DNA of 64,000 bases from Spirochaetales bacterium (GTDB taxonomy: Bacteria; Spirochaetota; Spirochaetia; DSM-2461): positions 42,455 through 106,454 of the forward strand of contig JAQQAP010000036.1 of NCBI GenBank assembly GCA_028533045.1, in the 5' to 3' direction. Positions 1 through 9,353 of this stretch are shown here, one piece after another. Position 1 is the stretch's first letter. The number at the start of each line of letters is the position of its first letter. A program made the position numbers and the translations under genes. Below the pieces are notes generated by a model. That model was given only the letters and a program-made list of their open reading frames with translations. It searched no databases and was not told the DNA's origin.

Positions 1-188
1 GTCCAACGGTCATGAAACTCCTCACCCAAAAAGCGATCCAGGTCGTTAATGGCCGTTTGAAGATCCCTGTCTATCCCCTGCTGCACCGTACTTCTCAGTT
101 GAAAAAAAAGAAAAAATATCACCGGAATAATGATAAGTAGGTAAACGAGAATTATAGTGCTGTTCTTTCTCTTCCTGAGTTCAGTCAT
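1..188 (-). CDS. N-terminus of an inner-membrane protein, truncated by the window edge
   Basis: Reading the minus strand from an ATG at 186-188, the frame stays open to the window edge for 62 codons. The peptide starts with a basic stretch (MTELRKRKN), then one strongly hydrophobic segment (about residues 10-30, STIILVYLLIIIPVIFFLFF), then a soluble part with QQGIDRDLQTAINDLDRFLG. This is the layout of a protein anchored by one N-terminal helix with a periplasmic domain, such as a chemotaxis receptor or sensor kinase, but too little is present to name a family. Its start codon overlaps the stop codon of the 5'-nucleotidase (ATGA), so the two are probably translationally coupled. Confidence 0.6.
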   Translation of the reverse strand, partial: MTELRKRKNSTIILVYLLIIIPVIFFLFFQLRSTVQQGIDRDLQTAINDLDRFLGEEFHDRW

Positions 189-1552
189 AGATCCATCTCG
201 TGGGGCATAAGCCGCCGGGGCGGCCTAAAGTAGGTTTTGGGAGAATAATCATACAAATCGGCCACCCGGGTCATGTAAATACAGGCATAACGTTCCATCT
301 GAGCGGCAAAGCGGCTTTCGTCACTGCCCGCCCGGAGGACTTCTCCCCAATAGGGATTGAAGTGAGATTTATTCTGATTCAGAAGGTCGGAGATTCTCTG
401 ATTCAGCTTGTCCGTCTCGGCAAAAAGCTCATCGAGCTTCTTTTTATCGGTCTTTTCCCCCTCATGGTAAAGAAGGTCTATCCGGTTGATTTCCCGTTCC
501 AGCTCTTTTTTACGCCCCATAAGAAGATCAATCTCTTTCTGAATTTCCGCCGTCTCTCCAAGGCTCTTCATCTCCTCTTCCAGATCTTCAAGAACCAGGG
601 CGGTCCGCCATCCGCAGGTCTTTTTTATGGATACCACATCGCCATAAATATGATCCCCCAAATAGAGAACCTCTCGGCCTTCGACTCCCAATTCCTCCTG
701 AAGCTGCCCGAACCAGCCCCCCTGATAAATCTCTCCCTCCTCCAGAGGACCTTCATGATTCACCATGGTTCCCTGCCCGTCGGTTATACGCAGAAAACGG
801 GCTCTTCTCTTGAAAAAAGCCGGTTTATCGGCCAGGGTGATAACGCGAAAGAAAAGATCTTCCCACCGGTCATGCTCCGCCAAATAGGGACTAAGGGCAT
901 AATCGAGCAGTTTTTTTGTATAGTTGTAATCGGAATTGGTGATAATCATGAGCTTTTTGCCGTAGCTCTTGTACCGTTCCAGCATGAGGGCCGTTTGGGG
1001 ATCGGATATAACGTATTTTTCAAAATCGGACGTAACAATGGACTTGAGCGAACCGTTCTTGTGCACATCATCCACAGCACTTTTAATATCCTCCGCCAAA
1101 CGGGGATAGTCGGGGAGCTTGAGCCCCTCCTTTTTGAGCTGAATCAACTGACCGAACATAACCCCCTGTGAGATGGCAAAAGCCGTATCGAGGCTGGTAA
1201 AACGAGGATCGCTTATGTCCACCGCCAGGTTACCGTAGAGCTCCGACTGTTCCCTGTAGCCAATCTGCTCCAGACCGTTATAGGAAATCTTAACCTTTCC
1301 AAAGCGATTCAGCTTAAGAAGGTTCCCGTTTATCTTGTCGATAACAAGACCGCCCATGGAACGGCGGTAGTCAAATTCCAGAGAAGTGACCTCCCCGGGA
1401 TAGCCATAGTGGCGGGCCAACTGCTTCAAAGCTAAGGAATGGGTAAGCTTCTCAAACTGGTCCGTATGATAGCGTACAAGAGTATAGTCCATATCAAAGC
1501 CTATAACTTTGATTTTTTTCATGTTGAGAAGGCGGTTAACAAAAAGAGCCAT
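185..1552 (-). CDS. HAD-IG family 5'-nucleotidase
   Basis: The 455-residue protein carries the haloacid-dehalogenase nucleophile motif DMDYTL (Asp20 and Asp22), a second motif MIITNSD and a late acidic motif YLGDHIYGDV, the order and spacing of the cytosolic purine 5'-nucleotidase (HAD-IG) family. Known members dephosphorylate purine nucleoside monophosphates in the cytoplasm; this activity is inferred. A charged, probably coiled-coil insert lies around residues 330-390. The ATG at 1552 is chosen because GGAG lies 12 bases upstream, inside the end of the preceding gene; the internal Met11 has no ribosome site. It follows the small MshEN-like gene by 6 bases and overlaps the next gene, so all three look like one operon. 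Confidence 0.85.
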   Translation of the reverse strand: MALFVNRLLNMKKIKVIGFDMDYTLVRYHTDQFEKLTHSLALKQLARHYGYPGEVTSLEFDYRRSMGGLVIDKINGNLLKLNRFGKVKISYNGLEQIGYREQSELYGNLAVDISDPRFTSLDTAFAISQGVMFGQLIQLKKEGLKLPDYPRLAEDIKSAVDDVHKNGSLKSIVTSDFEKYVISDPQTALMLERYKSYGKKLMIITNSDYNYTKKLLDYALSPYLAEHDRWEDLFFRVITLADKPAFFKRRARFLRITDGQGTMVNHEGPLEEGEIYQGGWFGQLQEELGVEGREVLYLGDHIYGDVVSIKKTCGWRTALVLEDLEEEMKSLGETAEIQKEIDLLMGRKKELEREINRIDLLYHEGEKTDKKKLDELFAETDKLNQRISDLLNQNKSHFNPYWGEVLRAGSDESRFAAQMERYACIYMTRVADLYDYSPKTYFRPPRRLMPHEMDL

Positions 1553-1558
1553 AGACGA

Positions 1559-1750
1559 TTATTGCTCCAGATATCGGATAATCACATCCAGGTCAATGAA
1601 TCCCAGATCTACGGCTATTTCACCAAAGAGCCGCTCGTCCCCGTCCACTTGTTTCTGCAAGACGGTTTTAACCTGGTCAGGAGTCATTTCTCCCATTTTT
1701 ACGAGACCTTCACCGATTTTTCCGCCGATTATGTCCTCTATATTTTCCAT
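1559..1750 (-). CDS. Small stand-alone MshEN-like domain protein (63 aa)
   Basis: The sequence IGEGLVKMGEMTPDQVKTVL followed by LFGEIAVDLGFIDLDVI has the double helix-turn pattern (G..L...G.....Q...) typical of MshEN / type II secretion ATPase N-terminal domains, which in other proteins bind cyclic-di-GMP or mediate partner contacts. Here it stands alone with no ATPase attached. No Shine-Dalgarno sequence precedes the ATG; a TATAGT -10 box ends six bases upstream, predicting a leaderless mRNA. It is followed after 6 bases by the 5'-nucleotidase. The function is unknown, and the domain assignment is by pattern only. Confidence 0.6.
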   Translation of the reverse strand: MENIEDIIGGKIGEGLVKMGEMTPDQVKTVLQKQVDGDERLFGEIAVDLGFIDLDVIIRYLEQ

Positions 1751-1756
1751 ACTATA

Positions 1757-1785
1757 ACTATAACATAGGGAAGACTATTTTTCAC
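1757..1785 (-). promoter_or_regulatory. Predicted leaderless promoter for the 63-aa gene
   Basis: On the minus strand GTGAAA (1780-1785), a 17-base spacer and TATAGT (1757-1762) precede the ATG at 1750 by exactly six bases, so the predicted +1 is the A of ATG. The -35 box is only a 4/6 match. Confidence 0.45.
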
Positions 1786-1791
1786 AGTCTT

Positions 1792-3396
1792 TTATTCATT
1801 TATAATTTTATAAACCCGGTGACTCAGCTCGTAACTCAGATAGGGTTTGCTAATGAATCCCTTAAGACCTTTCTTCTTCATTTCCTCGATAACATCCCCT
1901 CCGGTCAAACCGGTTGAAAGGAGAACCTTAACGGAAGGATCAATCTGAATAAGCTCTTCAAAACACTCCTGTCCATCCATAATTGGCATAACCATATCAA
2001 GAATAACGGCATCGAAGTTGCTTCCATAGGCCCTAAAAAGATTGACCGCGTCCCGGCCGTTTTCTACAAGGGTTACCGTATATCCCAACTCTTCCAGGAT
2101 ATTCTTAGCGGTCATGCGCATCACGAATTCATCGTCAACCACCATAACCATTCCCTTTCCGTGTATTAGATCGGAACTGCCCATACCGGCGCTTTCCTGC
2201 CCCTCTTCCAAAGGAAGAACCACACTAAACTTTGACCCTCGGGCCACGGTGCTTTCCACATCAATACAACCGCCGTGCTGCTTAACTATTCCGTAAACAG
2301 CGGCCAGCCCCAACCCGGAACTCTTCATTTTGTCCTTGGTGGTAAAAAAGGGCTCGAAAATCTTTTTGATAAGATGAGGCGGAATACCACAACCGGTATC
2401 GCTAAAATCCATGCGCAGATATTCTCCGGGCTTGAGAGAGTGGGGACACTTATGACAAAAGTCCTCATCCGCAGAAAAACGAGAGGTTTCGATAACAAAT
2501 CGTCCTCCCGCAGGCATGGAATGAAAGGCATTCGTCCCTATATTCATTATGATATTCTGAAGCTGAGACTGATTCCCCCCCACAATGGAGTCGGGCGAAT
2601 TCAGTTCAAGGACGATCTCCACCCGGGGGTCGGCTGTGCCCTTAAGAATCTTTACCCCTTCCTCGATAATTCGGTGCATATCCAGGAAAGTAGAAGAGGA
2701 GCGCTGCTTTGTAGCAAAGGAAACCAGTTCCTGAGTCAGTTCCGCCGCTCTACCGGTGGCATTAATGATAATATCGCTGTATTCCAGCGCTTTGTCATCC
2801 CCGGTGACCCGTTTTTTCAAAAGCTCTGCGGCGCCGAGAATCCCTCCCAGCATATTGTTAAAGTCATGGGCGATACCCCCGGCCAGCTGGCCCACCACAT
2901 CCATTTTCTGGACCTGGCCCATCTGCTCATGATGTAAATGTAGCTCCGTGTTGTCCTTGAGGACAATAACCATGCCGGTGACCTCATCACCTGAATAACT
3001 ATTGGGAGCGGCGGAATACTCCACATGGTACTCCCGGCCCTCCCGGTTTACAAGAAGGGTATCTTCATTGGAGGAAACGACGAGACCGTTCTCTTTCACT
3101 TCCGCAAAAGGATCGTTTAAAGCTTCACGTGAAGGCAGAGTATAAAAGGTGAACAACTGGGAAAGGGATTTTCCGATTTCTTCCCCTTCGTGAACTTCAG
3201 TCAAAACCCGGGCTATCTCATTCATCCCCGTAACCAGGCCGTCCCCGTCACCATATACGACGGCGTAACCTATAAGACTTATGGTTTTACGGAGATTGTC
3301 TTCCCTAACCTCAAGATCCCTCCGGGCATTTTCCAATTCTTCCAAAATCTTCTCCGGGGGATTCTTCTTATCTAAGTTATCGCTTGCCTTATCCAT
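1792..3396 (-). CDS. PAS hybrid histidine kinase with C-terminal receiver domain
   Basis: The 534-residue cytoplasmic protein has an N-terminal coiled coil (about 15-40), a PAS fold (about 40-155), a HisKA dimerisation helix with phospho-acceptor His177 in GGIAHDFNNML, a HATPase domain (N box IGTNAFHS, DTGCGIP, GLGLAAVYG) and a receiver domain with phospho-acceptor Asp467 in ILDMVMP and Lys in SKPY. No membrane segment is visible, so it should sense a cytoplasmic cue. AGAAGG lies about 5 bases before the ATG. It shares the GGIAHDFNN signature and the receiver style with the kinases at 4985-8386 and, without a receiver, 32133-34079. The signal is unknown. Confidence 0.88.
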   Translation of the reverse strand: MDKASDNLDKKNPPEKILEELENARRDLEVREDNLRKTISLIGYAVVYGDGDGLVTGMNEIARVLTEVHEGEEIGKSLSQLFTFYTLPSREALNDPFAEVKENGLVVSSNEDTLLVNREGREYHVEYSAAPNSYSGDEVTGMVIVLKDNTELHLHHEQMGQVQKMDVVGQLAGGIAHDFNNMLGGILGAAELLKKRVTGDDKALEYSDIIINATGRAAELTQELVSFATKQRSSSTFLDMHRIIEEGVKILKGTADPRVEIVLELNSPDSIVGGNQSQLQNIIMNIGTNAFHSMPAGGRFVIETSRFSADEDFCHKCPHSLKPGEYLRMDFSDTGCGIPPHLIKKIFEPFFTTKDKMKSSGLGLAAVYGIVKQHGGCIDVESTVARGSKFSVVLPLEEGQESAGMGSSDLIHGKGMVMVVDDEFVMRMTAKNILEELGYTVTLVENGRDAVNLFRAYGSNFDAVILDMVMPIMDGQECFEELIQIDPSVKVLLSTGLTGGDVIEEMKKKGLKGFISKPYLSYELSHRVYKIINE

Positions 3397-3472
3397 TAAT
3401 ACCTTCTGATGAGATGAAATACTTAATAATTGTAAAACATGGAAAGGAGTAATTCAAAGGGAAAAAGAATTT

Positions 3473-4852
3473 TTACAGAAAGGAAACCCGGTTCTTCCCC
3501 TTTTGCTTCGACTTATACATGGCCCCGTCAGCCCGTCCGATCAATTCGTCAATATGTTTGTAATCGGATGGCTGAAACTGGGTACAGCCCAGACTGACCG
3601 TCACGGAATATGACATACTCGGAAGAGCCGATTCCTTCTCGATTACAGCTCTAATTCTCTCGGCCACATCCACGGCTCCGTTCCTTCCTTCGTAGGGAAG
3701 AAGAATAATAAACTCCTCTCCTCCCACTCGGCAGAGAAGATCGGACTTCCTAAGAAGGTCCAGGGTCAATTGGGTTATCTTCTTAAGAACCTCATCTCCT
3801 GTCAGGTGGCCATAACTGTCATTAATCAGCTTAAAATCATCAATATCAAACATGATGAGAGACAGTTCATGGCTGTGCCTTAAAGAAGACTCACACAATT
3901 TTTCCAGTTCGCTATACATCCAGCGGCGGGAAAAGCAGCCCGTTAAGGGATCGGTGATAGCCAGTTTACGGGTTTCTTCATATAGCTGGGAATTATAGAG
4001 AGCTAAAGAGACCTGCCCGGAAAAAGCCCTGGCCAGACGAATATCATCATTCGTAAAAGGCCGGTTTCTAAGTCGGTCAAAGGAAATCATCCCCAACAGA
4101 CGGTCTCCGCAGACAAGGGGAACCCCCATCCAGCATTTAATCCGACTGTAGGCAAAAACCCCAAAGTCCGAATAGGCGTCGATATCCTCTTTATTCAAAA
4201 CCAGGAGTTCCTTCTCTTCCATAATGCGCGCATTGGGAGTAAAACCGGTCAAAGGAAAACTTGTACCTATAATATCCCCCTCCTCGGGGAAGCCGATACC
4301 GCCCACAATATTCATAACAGGTGCTCCGTCCCGGCTTTCCAGGAGCTGCACCGATGAACTGTCAAAGGAGATAACCCGGCCCGCCTGTTCCAGTATAGCC
4401 GAAATAGTGTGGGGCAGATCCAACCGGGCCATAATAGCTTTATTGGCTGAAATAAGCGTCTCCGCCTCTTTAAGCGCCTTCTCTGCCCGGGCCTTAGCCT
4501 CCATCTCCTCGCTAATATCCTGATCAAAGCCGACATACTGGAGAACATTTCCCTGATCGTCACGTTTTACGGCAAGACAGGAGGAGAGAATCCACCTCCA
4601 GTTTCCTTTCTTGTCAATTATCCGGAAGACACATTGGAATCCCCGGTCTTCCCTGTTAAAACTGGCGATTGTTTCTTCTACAGTGGAGCGGTCTTCGGGA
4701 TGAACAAAGGAAAGAAAACCATAACGGACCATCTCTTCTTCCGTATACCCCCAACTCTCCCAAAAGTTATTCGGGTAGGCCCTATTATTCTCCAAATCCT
4801 GAATAAAGAGGCCCAGACTCCTTATCTTTGTAACAATATCTTCATAATTCAT
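3473..4852 (-). CDS. PAS-GAF-GGDEF diguanylate cyclase
   Basis: This 459-residue soluble protein has a PAS domain (about 10-125, with the PAC-like FVHPEDRSTVEE and GNVLQYVGFDQDIS), a GAF domain (about 150-285) and a C-terminal GGDEF domain. The active-site loop reads GGEEF, a catalytically competent variant, and RKSD lies five residues before it, matching the RxxD product-inhibition site. It should therefore make cyclic-di-GMP and be feedback-inhibited. No receiver or membrane helix is present. No clear Shine-Dalgarno sequence is seen before the ATG. It is transcribed away from the divergent kinase at 4985. Confidence 0.88.
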   Translation of the reverse strand: MNYEDIVTKIRSLGLFIQDLENNRAYPNNFWESWGYTEEEMVRYGFLSFVHPEDRSTVEETIASFNREDRGFQCVFRIIDKKGNWRWILSSCLAVKRDDQGNVLQYVGFDQDISEEMEAKARAEKALKEAETLISANKAIMARLDLPHTISAILEQAGRVISFDSSSVQLLESRDGAPVMNIVGGIGFPEEGDIIGTSFPLTGFTPNARIMEEKELLVLNKEDIDAYSDFGVFAYSRIKCWMGVPLVCGDRLLGMISFDRLRNRPFTNDDIRLARAFSGQVSLALYNSQLYEETRKLAITDPLTGCFSRRWMYSELEKLCESSLRHSHELSLIMFDIDDFKLINDSYGHLTGDEVLKKITQLTLDLLRKSDLLCRVGGEEFIILLPYEGRNGAVDVAERIRAVIEKESALPSMSYSVTVSLGCTQFQPSDYKHIDELIGRADGAMYKSKQKGKNRVSFL

Positions 4853-4947
4853 AACTATTTACCCATAACCATTATGGCACTGTTTTTAAGATTTTGCTCT
4901 TTTTTTTTCCGATTTCCTTCAAAAGGAGGGAATATTATTCCATTTTC

Positions 4948-4977
4948 TTGACGGCAAACAAAGGGATCGACTAACAT
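4948..4977 (+). promoter_or_regulatory. Predicted promoter, near-leaderless, for the hybrid kinase
   Basis: TTGACG (4948-4953), an 18-base spacer and TAACAT (4972-4977) end seven bases before the ATG at 4985. No Shine-Dalgarno sequence lies between. The predicted transcript starts at or one base before the start codon. Confidence 0.5.
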
Positions 4978-4984
4978 TAACTCT

Positions 4985-7900
4985 ATGAGCCCTTGGAAAA
5001 CAGCCATGACGGCCTTATTTTTTCTTCTCATTTCCGCCACTCTCTCCGCAGACAAAAGAAGTAAGGTTCTACTTCTCAATTCCTACCACAAGGGCTATTT
5101 GTGGAGCGATGAAATCACGCGCGGGGTAGAAGATGCCCTCTCCCATCAGGATATTGAACTCTACGTAGAGTATATGGATACAAAACGGGTCTACGATGAG
5201 ACCTACCTGGACCTGCTTGAATCGCTCTATAAAAACAAATACTCCGGGTTTGACTTTGATGTCATTATAACCTCCGATAACAACGCTATCAACTTTTTTA
5301 AAGAAAGAAGTCCGGAGCTTTTTGGCGAAGTGCCCCATGTTTTCTGCGGCTATAATTTCCTCAAACCGAAAGATATGGAAGAGCTCCCCTTTTCCACGGG
5401 AATCAATGAGGAAGCCGACCTAAAAGGCAACATAGAACTTATTAGGTCCCTTCACAGCGAAACGGAACAGATCCTCATTCTTGTGGATAATACGACTACG
5501 GGAAAACTGGTGCAGGCTGAAGTATTACGCCTTAAGGCTGATTCCGAGCCGGACTATCCCGATATTCGGTTGGTCTATGATGTAAACAAGGAAGAACTGA
5601 TCAACCTGGTTCGAGGACTACCGGAGAAAACGGTGATGCTCCTGACCTTTTTCTTTATTGACCGCGAAGGCAACACCTACTCCGCCGAAGAGCTCACCTC
5701 CCTCATAAGCGAATACTGCAGCGTCCCACTCTACGGAACCTGGAATTTCAGCTTTGGCTACGGGATTATCGGCGGTTCCCTTGTAAGCGGGTATAACCAG
5801 GGCTTACGGGCGGGAAATATGGCCCGTCAAATAACCGATACTATTCCGGTCCGGGCTATTCCTGTAGAATACGGAACCCCGTACCACCTCAAATATGATT
5901 ATCGCCAGCTGCAACTCCACCATATCCCCCTTTCTCAGCTCCCGGCCGGTTCGGAAGTGTTCTACAGGCCCTCTACCTTCTATACCCGCAATATAAGGAT
6001 TATCTGGGCATCCCTTATCATATTCCTCATTCAGGCGCTGGTTATCGCGGTATTAATTTACCTGAACCGGACAAGACGGGTCATCCAGAAAAAACTGATA
6101 TCCCAGGGAAGCTTTCTCAAACTGATTATCAGTCATATTCCCGACGGGATTTACTGGAAAGACAGGGACTTGAGGTTTCTGGGGTGCAACAAGACCTTTT
6201 CCCAATCCAAAGGCCTGGAAGAAGCGGAGATAATCGGTCGAAAAAACAGTGACATTTCCCCGAAAAACCTCTCCCCTTCCGAAAAAGAGGACCGGGAAAT
6301 AATGGAATCCGGCGTCCCCCTCATTGACCGGGAAGAAGTTCGGTGGGACGAGAAGGGCAATAAAAAATACTATCTTCAAAGCCGTATTCCTATTCGGGAC
6401 CAGGACGGCGTCTGCATCGGGATTCTCGGAGTGGAAGAGGATGTGACCAAACAGAAAAACTACCAGAGAAGCATAGAAAAGGGAGAAAAGAAACTCCGTA
6501 CTATCATCAATGCCATTCCCGGCCACATTTTTATCAAAAACCGGGAAGGCCGTTTCCTCATGGCCAATAGTTATACAACCCACTTTAGCGGTTATAAGAA
6601 TGATGATCTTAAAGGACGCCTCCATTCAGACCTGGGAAGACCGTTCAGCCAGACGACTCAGGTTCTCAAAGATGATAAATATGTCCTGGATACGGGAAAA
6701 CCTCTCAGTAACATACAGGAACACCTTTTCTCCGCCGAAGGCCAGGAGTACTGGTTTCAAGCCTCCAAGATTCTCTGCCCCTCAGACCTTTTTGACGAGC
6801 CGGCCGTTTTGGGCATAGCCATGGATATTACGGCCCTGAAAAAGGCCGAGCAGGAACTAATGGACCGGGAAGCGGATCTGCAGATTACCATGAACTCCAT
6901 GGCGGACGGGGTTATTTCCACCGATGCCAAAGGGATGGTGGTTCACATGAATCGGGTAGCGGAAAAACTAACCCAGTGGAAAAGCGTTGAGGCCCTTCAA
7001 AAAAAGGTCACCACCGTACTGCCCCTTTATAAGAAAGAGAGTAAAAAAGTCTCCGTGGACCCGGTAGCCCTTATCCTGGAAGAAGTACGAAAAAGCTTCT
7101 TATCTACCACTCTTTATATGGCCGACAAGCAGGGAAACCTCCTTCCCCTCAACGTCTCCTGCTCTCCCATTAAAAACGAGAAGGGCCGAATTCGGGGAGT
7201 GGTTCTTATTTTCCGGGATATACGGGAAGAACTGGTAATAAGAAAGCGCCTTATTCATTCGGAAAAGATGGATACTCTGGGACAGCTGGCCGGCGGTATA
7301 ACCCACGACTTCAACAACCTCCTCGCCGGGATTCAGGGATCAGCCCACCTTCTCAAACCCCATTTAAAAGAGGGGACGAAAGGAGAGAACTACCTAAACA
7401 TCATTACCGACACGACCCAGAAAGCTGCCGATCTCGCCAAAGAGATTCTTTCCTTTTCAAGAAGTGAAACAAAGGAATCTCTCTCCTTCGATCTGACAAA
7501 AGAGATAGATAATACGGTCAAACTTCTGGAGCGTACTCTAAATAAAAACATCCGAATAGAAAGCAGCCTGAGCCCCGAATACAGTCCCATGACAGGCGAT
7601 CCCTCTCAAGTCCAGGGGGCAATTATGAACCTGGGAATAAACGCCTCCCATGCCATGCCGGAGGGAGGACCAATCAACATAAAGACGGAAAAGGTTTATC
7701 TCGATGAAGAGAGCTGTGAAAAAAGCCCCTTTGAACTGAAACCGGGCCCCTTTCTCAAGATATCGCTTAAAGATCAAGGAACGGGAATACCCGAAGATAT
7801 TCGGGATAAAATCTTCGAACCTTTCTTTACAACAAAAGCAGAAGGAAAGGGCACAGGCCTGGGACTGGCCGGAGTTTTCCGGACCATGCAGGAACACAGC

Positions 7901-8386
7901 GGTTCGGTGGAACTGGAAAGTCAGGTGGGACAGGGAACAACATTTTACCTCTATTTTCCCCTTCAGACAGGAGAACAATCTCTCACAACGGAAGGGGAAG
8001 AGCAGGAAGTAATTGGCACAGGCCATATCCTCGTGGTCGATGACGACCTGGCCATGAGAATTACCGCCCGGGAGATACTGCGCGATTTGGGCTATCGAGT
8101 TGATGTGGCAGAGGACGGGAAAGAGGGCCTTGAGTTCTACCGTAAGAACAACAAGGACCTGGACCTGATTGTACTGGATATGATTATGCCCAATCTCAAC
8201 GGTAAGGAGTGCTTTCTGGCCATGAAAGAGATAAACCCCTCCGTAAAAGCCGTGATGACCTCCGGCTATGTTTCCGATGAAGATCTGAACCTCCTCAAAA
8301 AAGAAGGCCTTGCCGGATTCTGCCGGAAGCCCTACACCATCGCCCAATTGAGCCGAGTGGTGAGTGAAGCTCTAAAAGAGTCCTGA
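4985..8386 (+). CDS. Membrane hybrid histidine kinase with ABC-type substrate-binding sensor and three PAS domains
   Basis: The 1133-residue protein starts with a signal-anchor (about 8-22), then a periplasmic domain (about 25-320, [18 protein letters not shown]) resembling the ABC_sub_bind family, a transmembrane helix (about 337-361), three PAS domains (about 375-745), HisKA with [11 protein letters not shown], HATPase ([16 protein letters not shown]) and a receiver domain with Asp in IVLDMIMP. It should bind a small ligand outside the cytoplasmic membrane and phosphorylate its own receiver; no output domain is present, so the phosphate presumably moves to another protein. The start at 4985 supplies a lysine before the hydrophobic stretch; the internal Met at 5009 is an alternative. 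Ligand unknown. Confidence 0.87.
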   Translation: MSPWKTAMTALFFLLISATLSADKRSKVLLLNSYHKGYLWSDEITRGVEDALSHQDIELYVEYMDTKRVYDETYLDLLESLYKNKYSGFDFDVIITSDNNAINFFKERSPELFGEVPHVFCGYNFLKPKDMEELPFSTGINEEADLKGNIELIRSLHSETEQILILVDNTTTGKLVQAEVLRLKADSEPDYPDIRLVYDVNKEELINLVRGLPEKTVMLLTFFFIDREGNTYSAEELTSLISEYCSVPLYGTWNFSFGYGIIGGSLVSGYNQGLRAGNMARQITDTIPVRAIPVEYGTPYHLKYDYRQLQLHHIPLSQLPAGSEVFYRPSTFYTRNIRIIWASLIIFLIQALVIAVLIYLNRTRRVIQKKLISQGSFLKLIISHIPDGIYWKDRDLRFLGCNKTFSQSKGLEEAEIIGRKNSDISPKNLSPSEKEDREIMESGVPLIDREEVRWDEKGNKKYYLQSRIPIRDQDGVCIGILGVEEDVTKQKNYQRSIEKGEKKLRTIINAIPGHIFIKNREGRFLMANSYTTHFSGYKNDDLKGRLHSDLGRPFSQTTQVLKDDKYVLDTGKPLSNIQEHLFSAEGQEYWFQASKILCPSDLFDEPAVLGIAMDITALKKAEQELMDREADLQITMNSMADGVISTDAKGMVVHMNRVAEKLTQWKSVEALQKKVTTVLPLYKKESKKVSVDPVALILEEVRKSFLSTTLYMADKQGNLLPLNVSCSPIKNEKGRIRGVVLIFRDIREELVIRKRLIHSEKMDTLGQLAGGITHDFNNLLAGIQGSAHLLKPHLKEGTKGENYLNIITDTTQKAADLAKEILSFSRSETKESLSFDLTKEIDNTVKLLERTLNKNIRIESSLSPEYSPMTGDPSQVQGAIMNLGINASHAMPEGGPINIKTEKVYLDEESCEKSPFELKPGPFLKISLKDQGTGIPEDIRDKIFEPFFTTKAEGKGTGLGLAGVFRTMQEHSGSVELESQVGQGTTFYLYFPLQTGEQSLTTEGEEQEVIGTGHILVVDDDLAMRITAREILRDLGYRVDVAEDGKEGLEFYRKNNKDLDLIVLDMIMPNLNGKECFLAMKEINPSVKAVMTSGYVSDEDLNLLKKEGLAGFCRKPYTIAQLSRVVSEALKES

Positions 8387-8499
8387 TAAAATCTCCCGAA
8401 AAAGCTACAATGGGGAAGTTTGCTCCTCATACCTACATTTACGTATAAAAAATCTCCTTCTAAGTCGTTTACCCCCCTCTATATCTTTGGCATATACTT

Positions 8500-8509
8500 T
8501 GCATATGCA
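8500..8509. promoter_or_regulatory. TGCATATGCA palindrome upstream of the DUF364 gene
   Basis: A perfect 10-bp palindrome lies 21 bases before the ATG at 8531, next to a second GCATATAC half-like copy at 8491-8498. The same 10 bases occur inside the 12-bp palindrome at 37025-37036, upstream of the NifX/MinD operon. This suggests an operator for a shared regulator; the regulator is not known. Confidence 0.4.
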
Positions 8510-8530
8510 CATATTATAGGAGCTCCATTT

Positions 8531-9271
8531 ATGAAAAACAAAACTGAATTTTATCAAGAACTATTACACAAATTCACCCAGCTGGCAAAAGAGCACAATC
8601 TTTTGGGAGAAAACATCACCGTATCCGGTAAAACCCTTAGCGACGAAGAAGCCCTGGGAAATCCGGAACGGCGGGACTACCCCCTCCTCACGGGGAAGGA
8701 GTCCCTCATGGAAGCCTGCTTCCACAACGGAAGGGGCCAGGCTTTTACAGACCAGCCCGGTCCTTTCGAAGGCTCCCTTTCCCACATTATTGACCACGCC
8801 CTCGAATCCAATCACTCAAGGGCGGTTTTCATTGCCGCTCTCAATGCGGTAACCTCACATTTGAAACTCAGCGATAAAACGATTCACTGCCGGAACGAAG
8901 AACCGGAAGCCTGTGCGGGCGAATTATCCCGTTGCCTGGAAGAAAAACACGGAAAAGTTAAAATTGCCCTGGTGGGCTACCAGCCTGCCATGCTGGAAAA
9001 ACTCAAAGACAGCTTTCCCATTCGCGTTCTGGACCTGGATGCCGATAAAATCGGAACCATCCGCTACGGAATAGAGGTAGAACATGGCATAGAAAAACGG
9101 GAAGAAGTTCTCCAATGGAGCGATATAATCCTCTGTACCGGAAGCACGATAGCCAACGGAACCCTCCCGGACTACTTGGGAGAAAAACCGGTTTACTTCT
9201 TTGGAACAACCATAGCCGGAACGGCTGAGCTCATGGGTCTTAACAGACTCTGTTTCAAAGCCGCCTCCTAG
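8531..9271 (+). CDS. DUF364/DUF4213 putative heavy-metal-chelation protein
   Basis: The C-terminal half (KVKIALVGYQPAMLEKL, VLDLDADKIG, SDIILCTGSTIANGTLPDYL, PVYFFGTTIAGTAEL) matches the Rossmann-like DUF364 family, described as a putative heavy-metal chelation domain; the N-terminal half (about 1-110, with RDYPLLTGKESLMEA) fits DUF4213. The 246-residue form starting at 8531 is preferred because AGGAGCTCCATTT immediately precedes this ATG; the longer frame from 8420 has no ribosome site. The protein is cytoplasmic. A TGCATATGCA palindrome lies upstream, and a terminator-like hairpin follows at 9291. Family members are often found near metal or cofactor genes, but the reaction is unknown. Confidence 0.75.
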   Translation: MKNKTEFYQELLHKFTQLAKEHNLLGENITVSGKTLSDEEALGNPERRDYPLLTGKESLMEACFHNGRGQAFTDQPGPFEGSLSHIIDHALESNHSRAVFIAALNAVTSHLKLSDKTIHCRNEEPEACAGELSRCLEEKHGKVKIALVGYQPAMLEKLKDSFPIRVLDLDADKIGTIRYGIEVEHGIEKREEVLQWSDIILCTGSTIANGTLPDYLGEKPVYFFGTTIAGTAELMGLNRLCFKAAS

Positions 9272-9290
9272 AGATTTCCCCGAGTCCCGG

Positions 9291-9314
9291 CCCCTGTGAT
9301 ATTTTTCACAGGGG
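9291..9314 (+). promoter_or_regulatory. Rex-like operator embedded in a terminator-like hairpin
   Basis: CCCCTGTGA (9291-9299), TATTTT (9300-9305) and TCACAGGGG (9306-9314) form a perfect 9-bp inverted repeat. TGTGA-N6-TCACA is the core of the known Rex operator, and the site lies just upstream of the -35 box of the Rex gene. As RNA the same bases form a hairpin followed by TTTCTTGTT, so it could also end transcription of the DUF364 gene. Confidence 0.65.
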
Positions 9315-9318
9315 TTTC

Positions 9319-9347
9319 TTGTTCTAAATACCTCTTCATGTTAAATT
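9319..9347 (+). promoter_or_regulatory. Predicted leaderless promoter of the Rex gene
   Basis: TTGTTC (9319-9324), a 17-base spacer and TAAATT (9342-9347) end exactly six bases before the ATG at 9354. No Shine-Dalgarno sequence is present (AGCCCC lies between), so the predicted +1 is the A of ATG. Confidence 0.55.
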
Positions 9348-9353
9348 AGCCCC

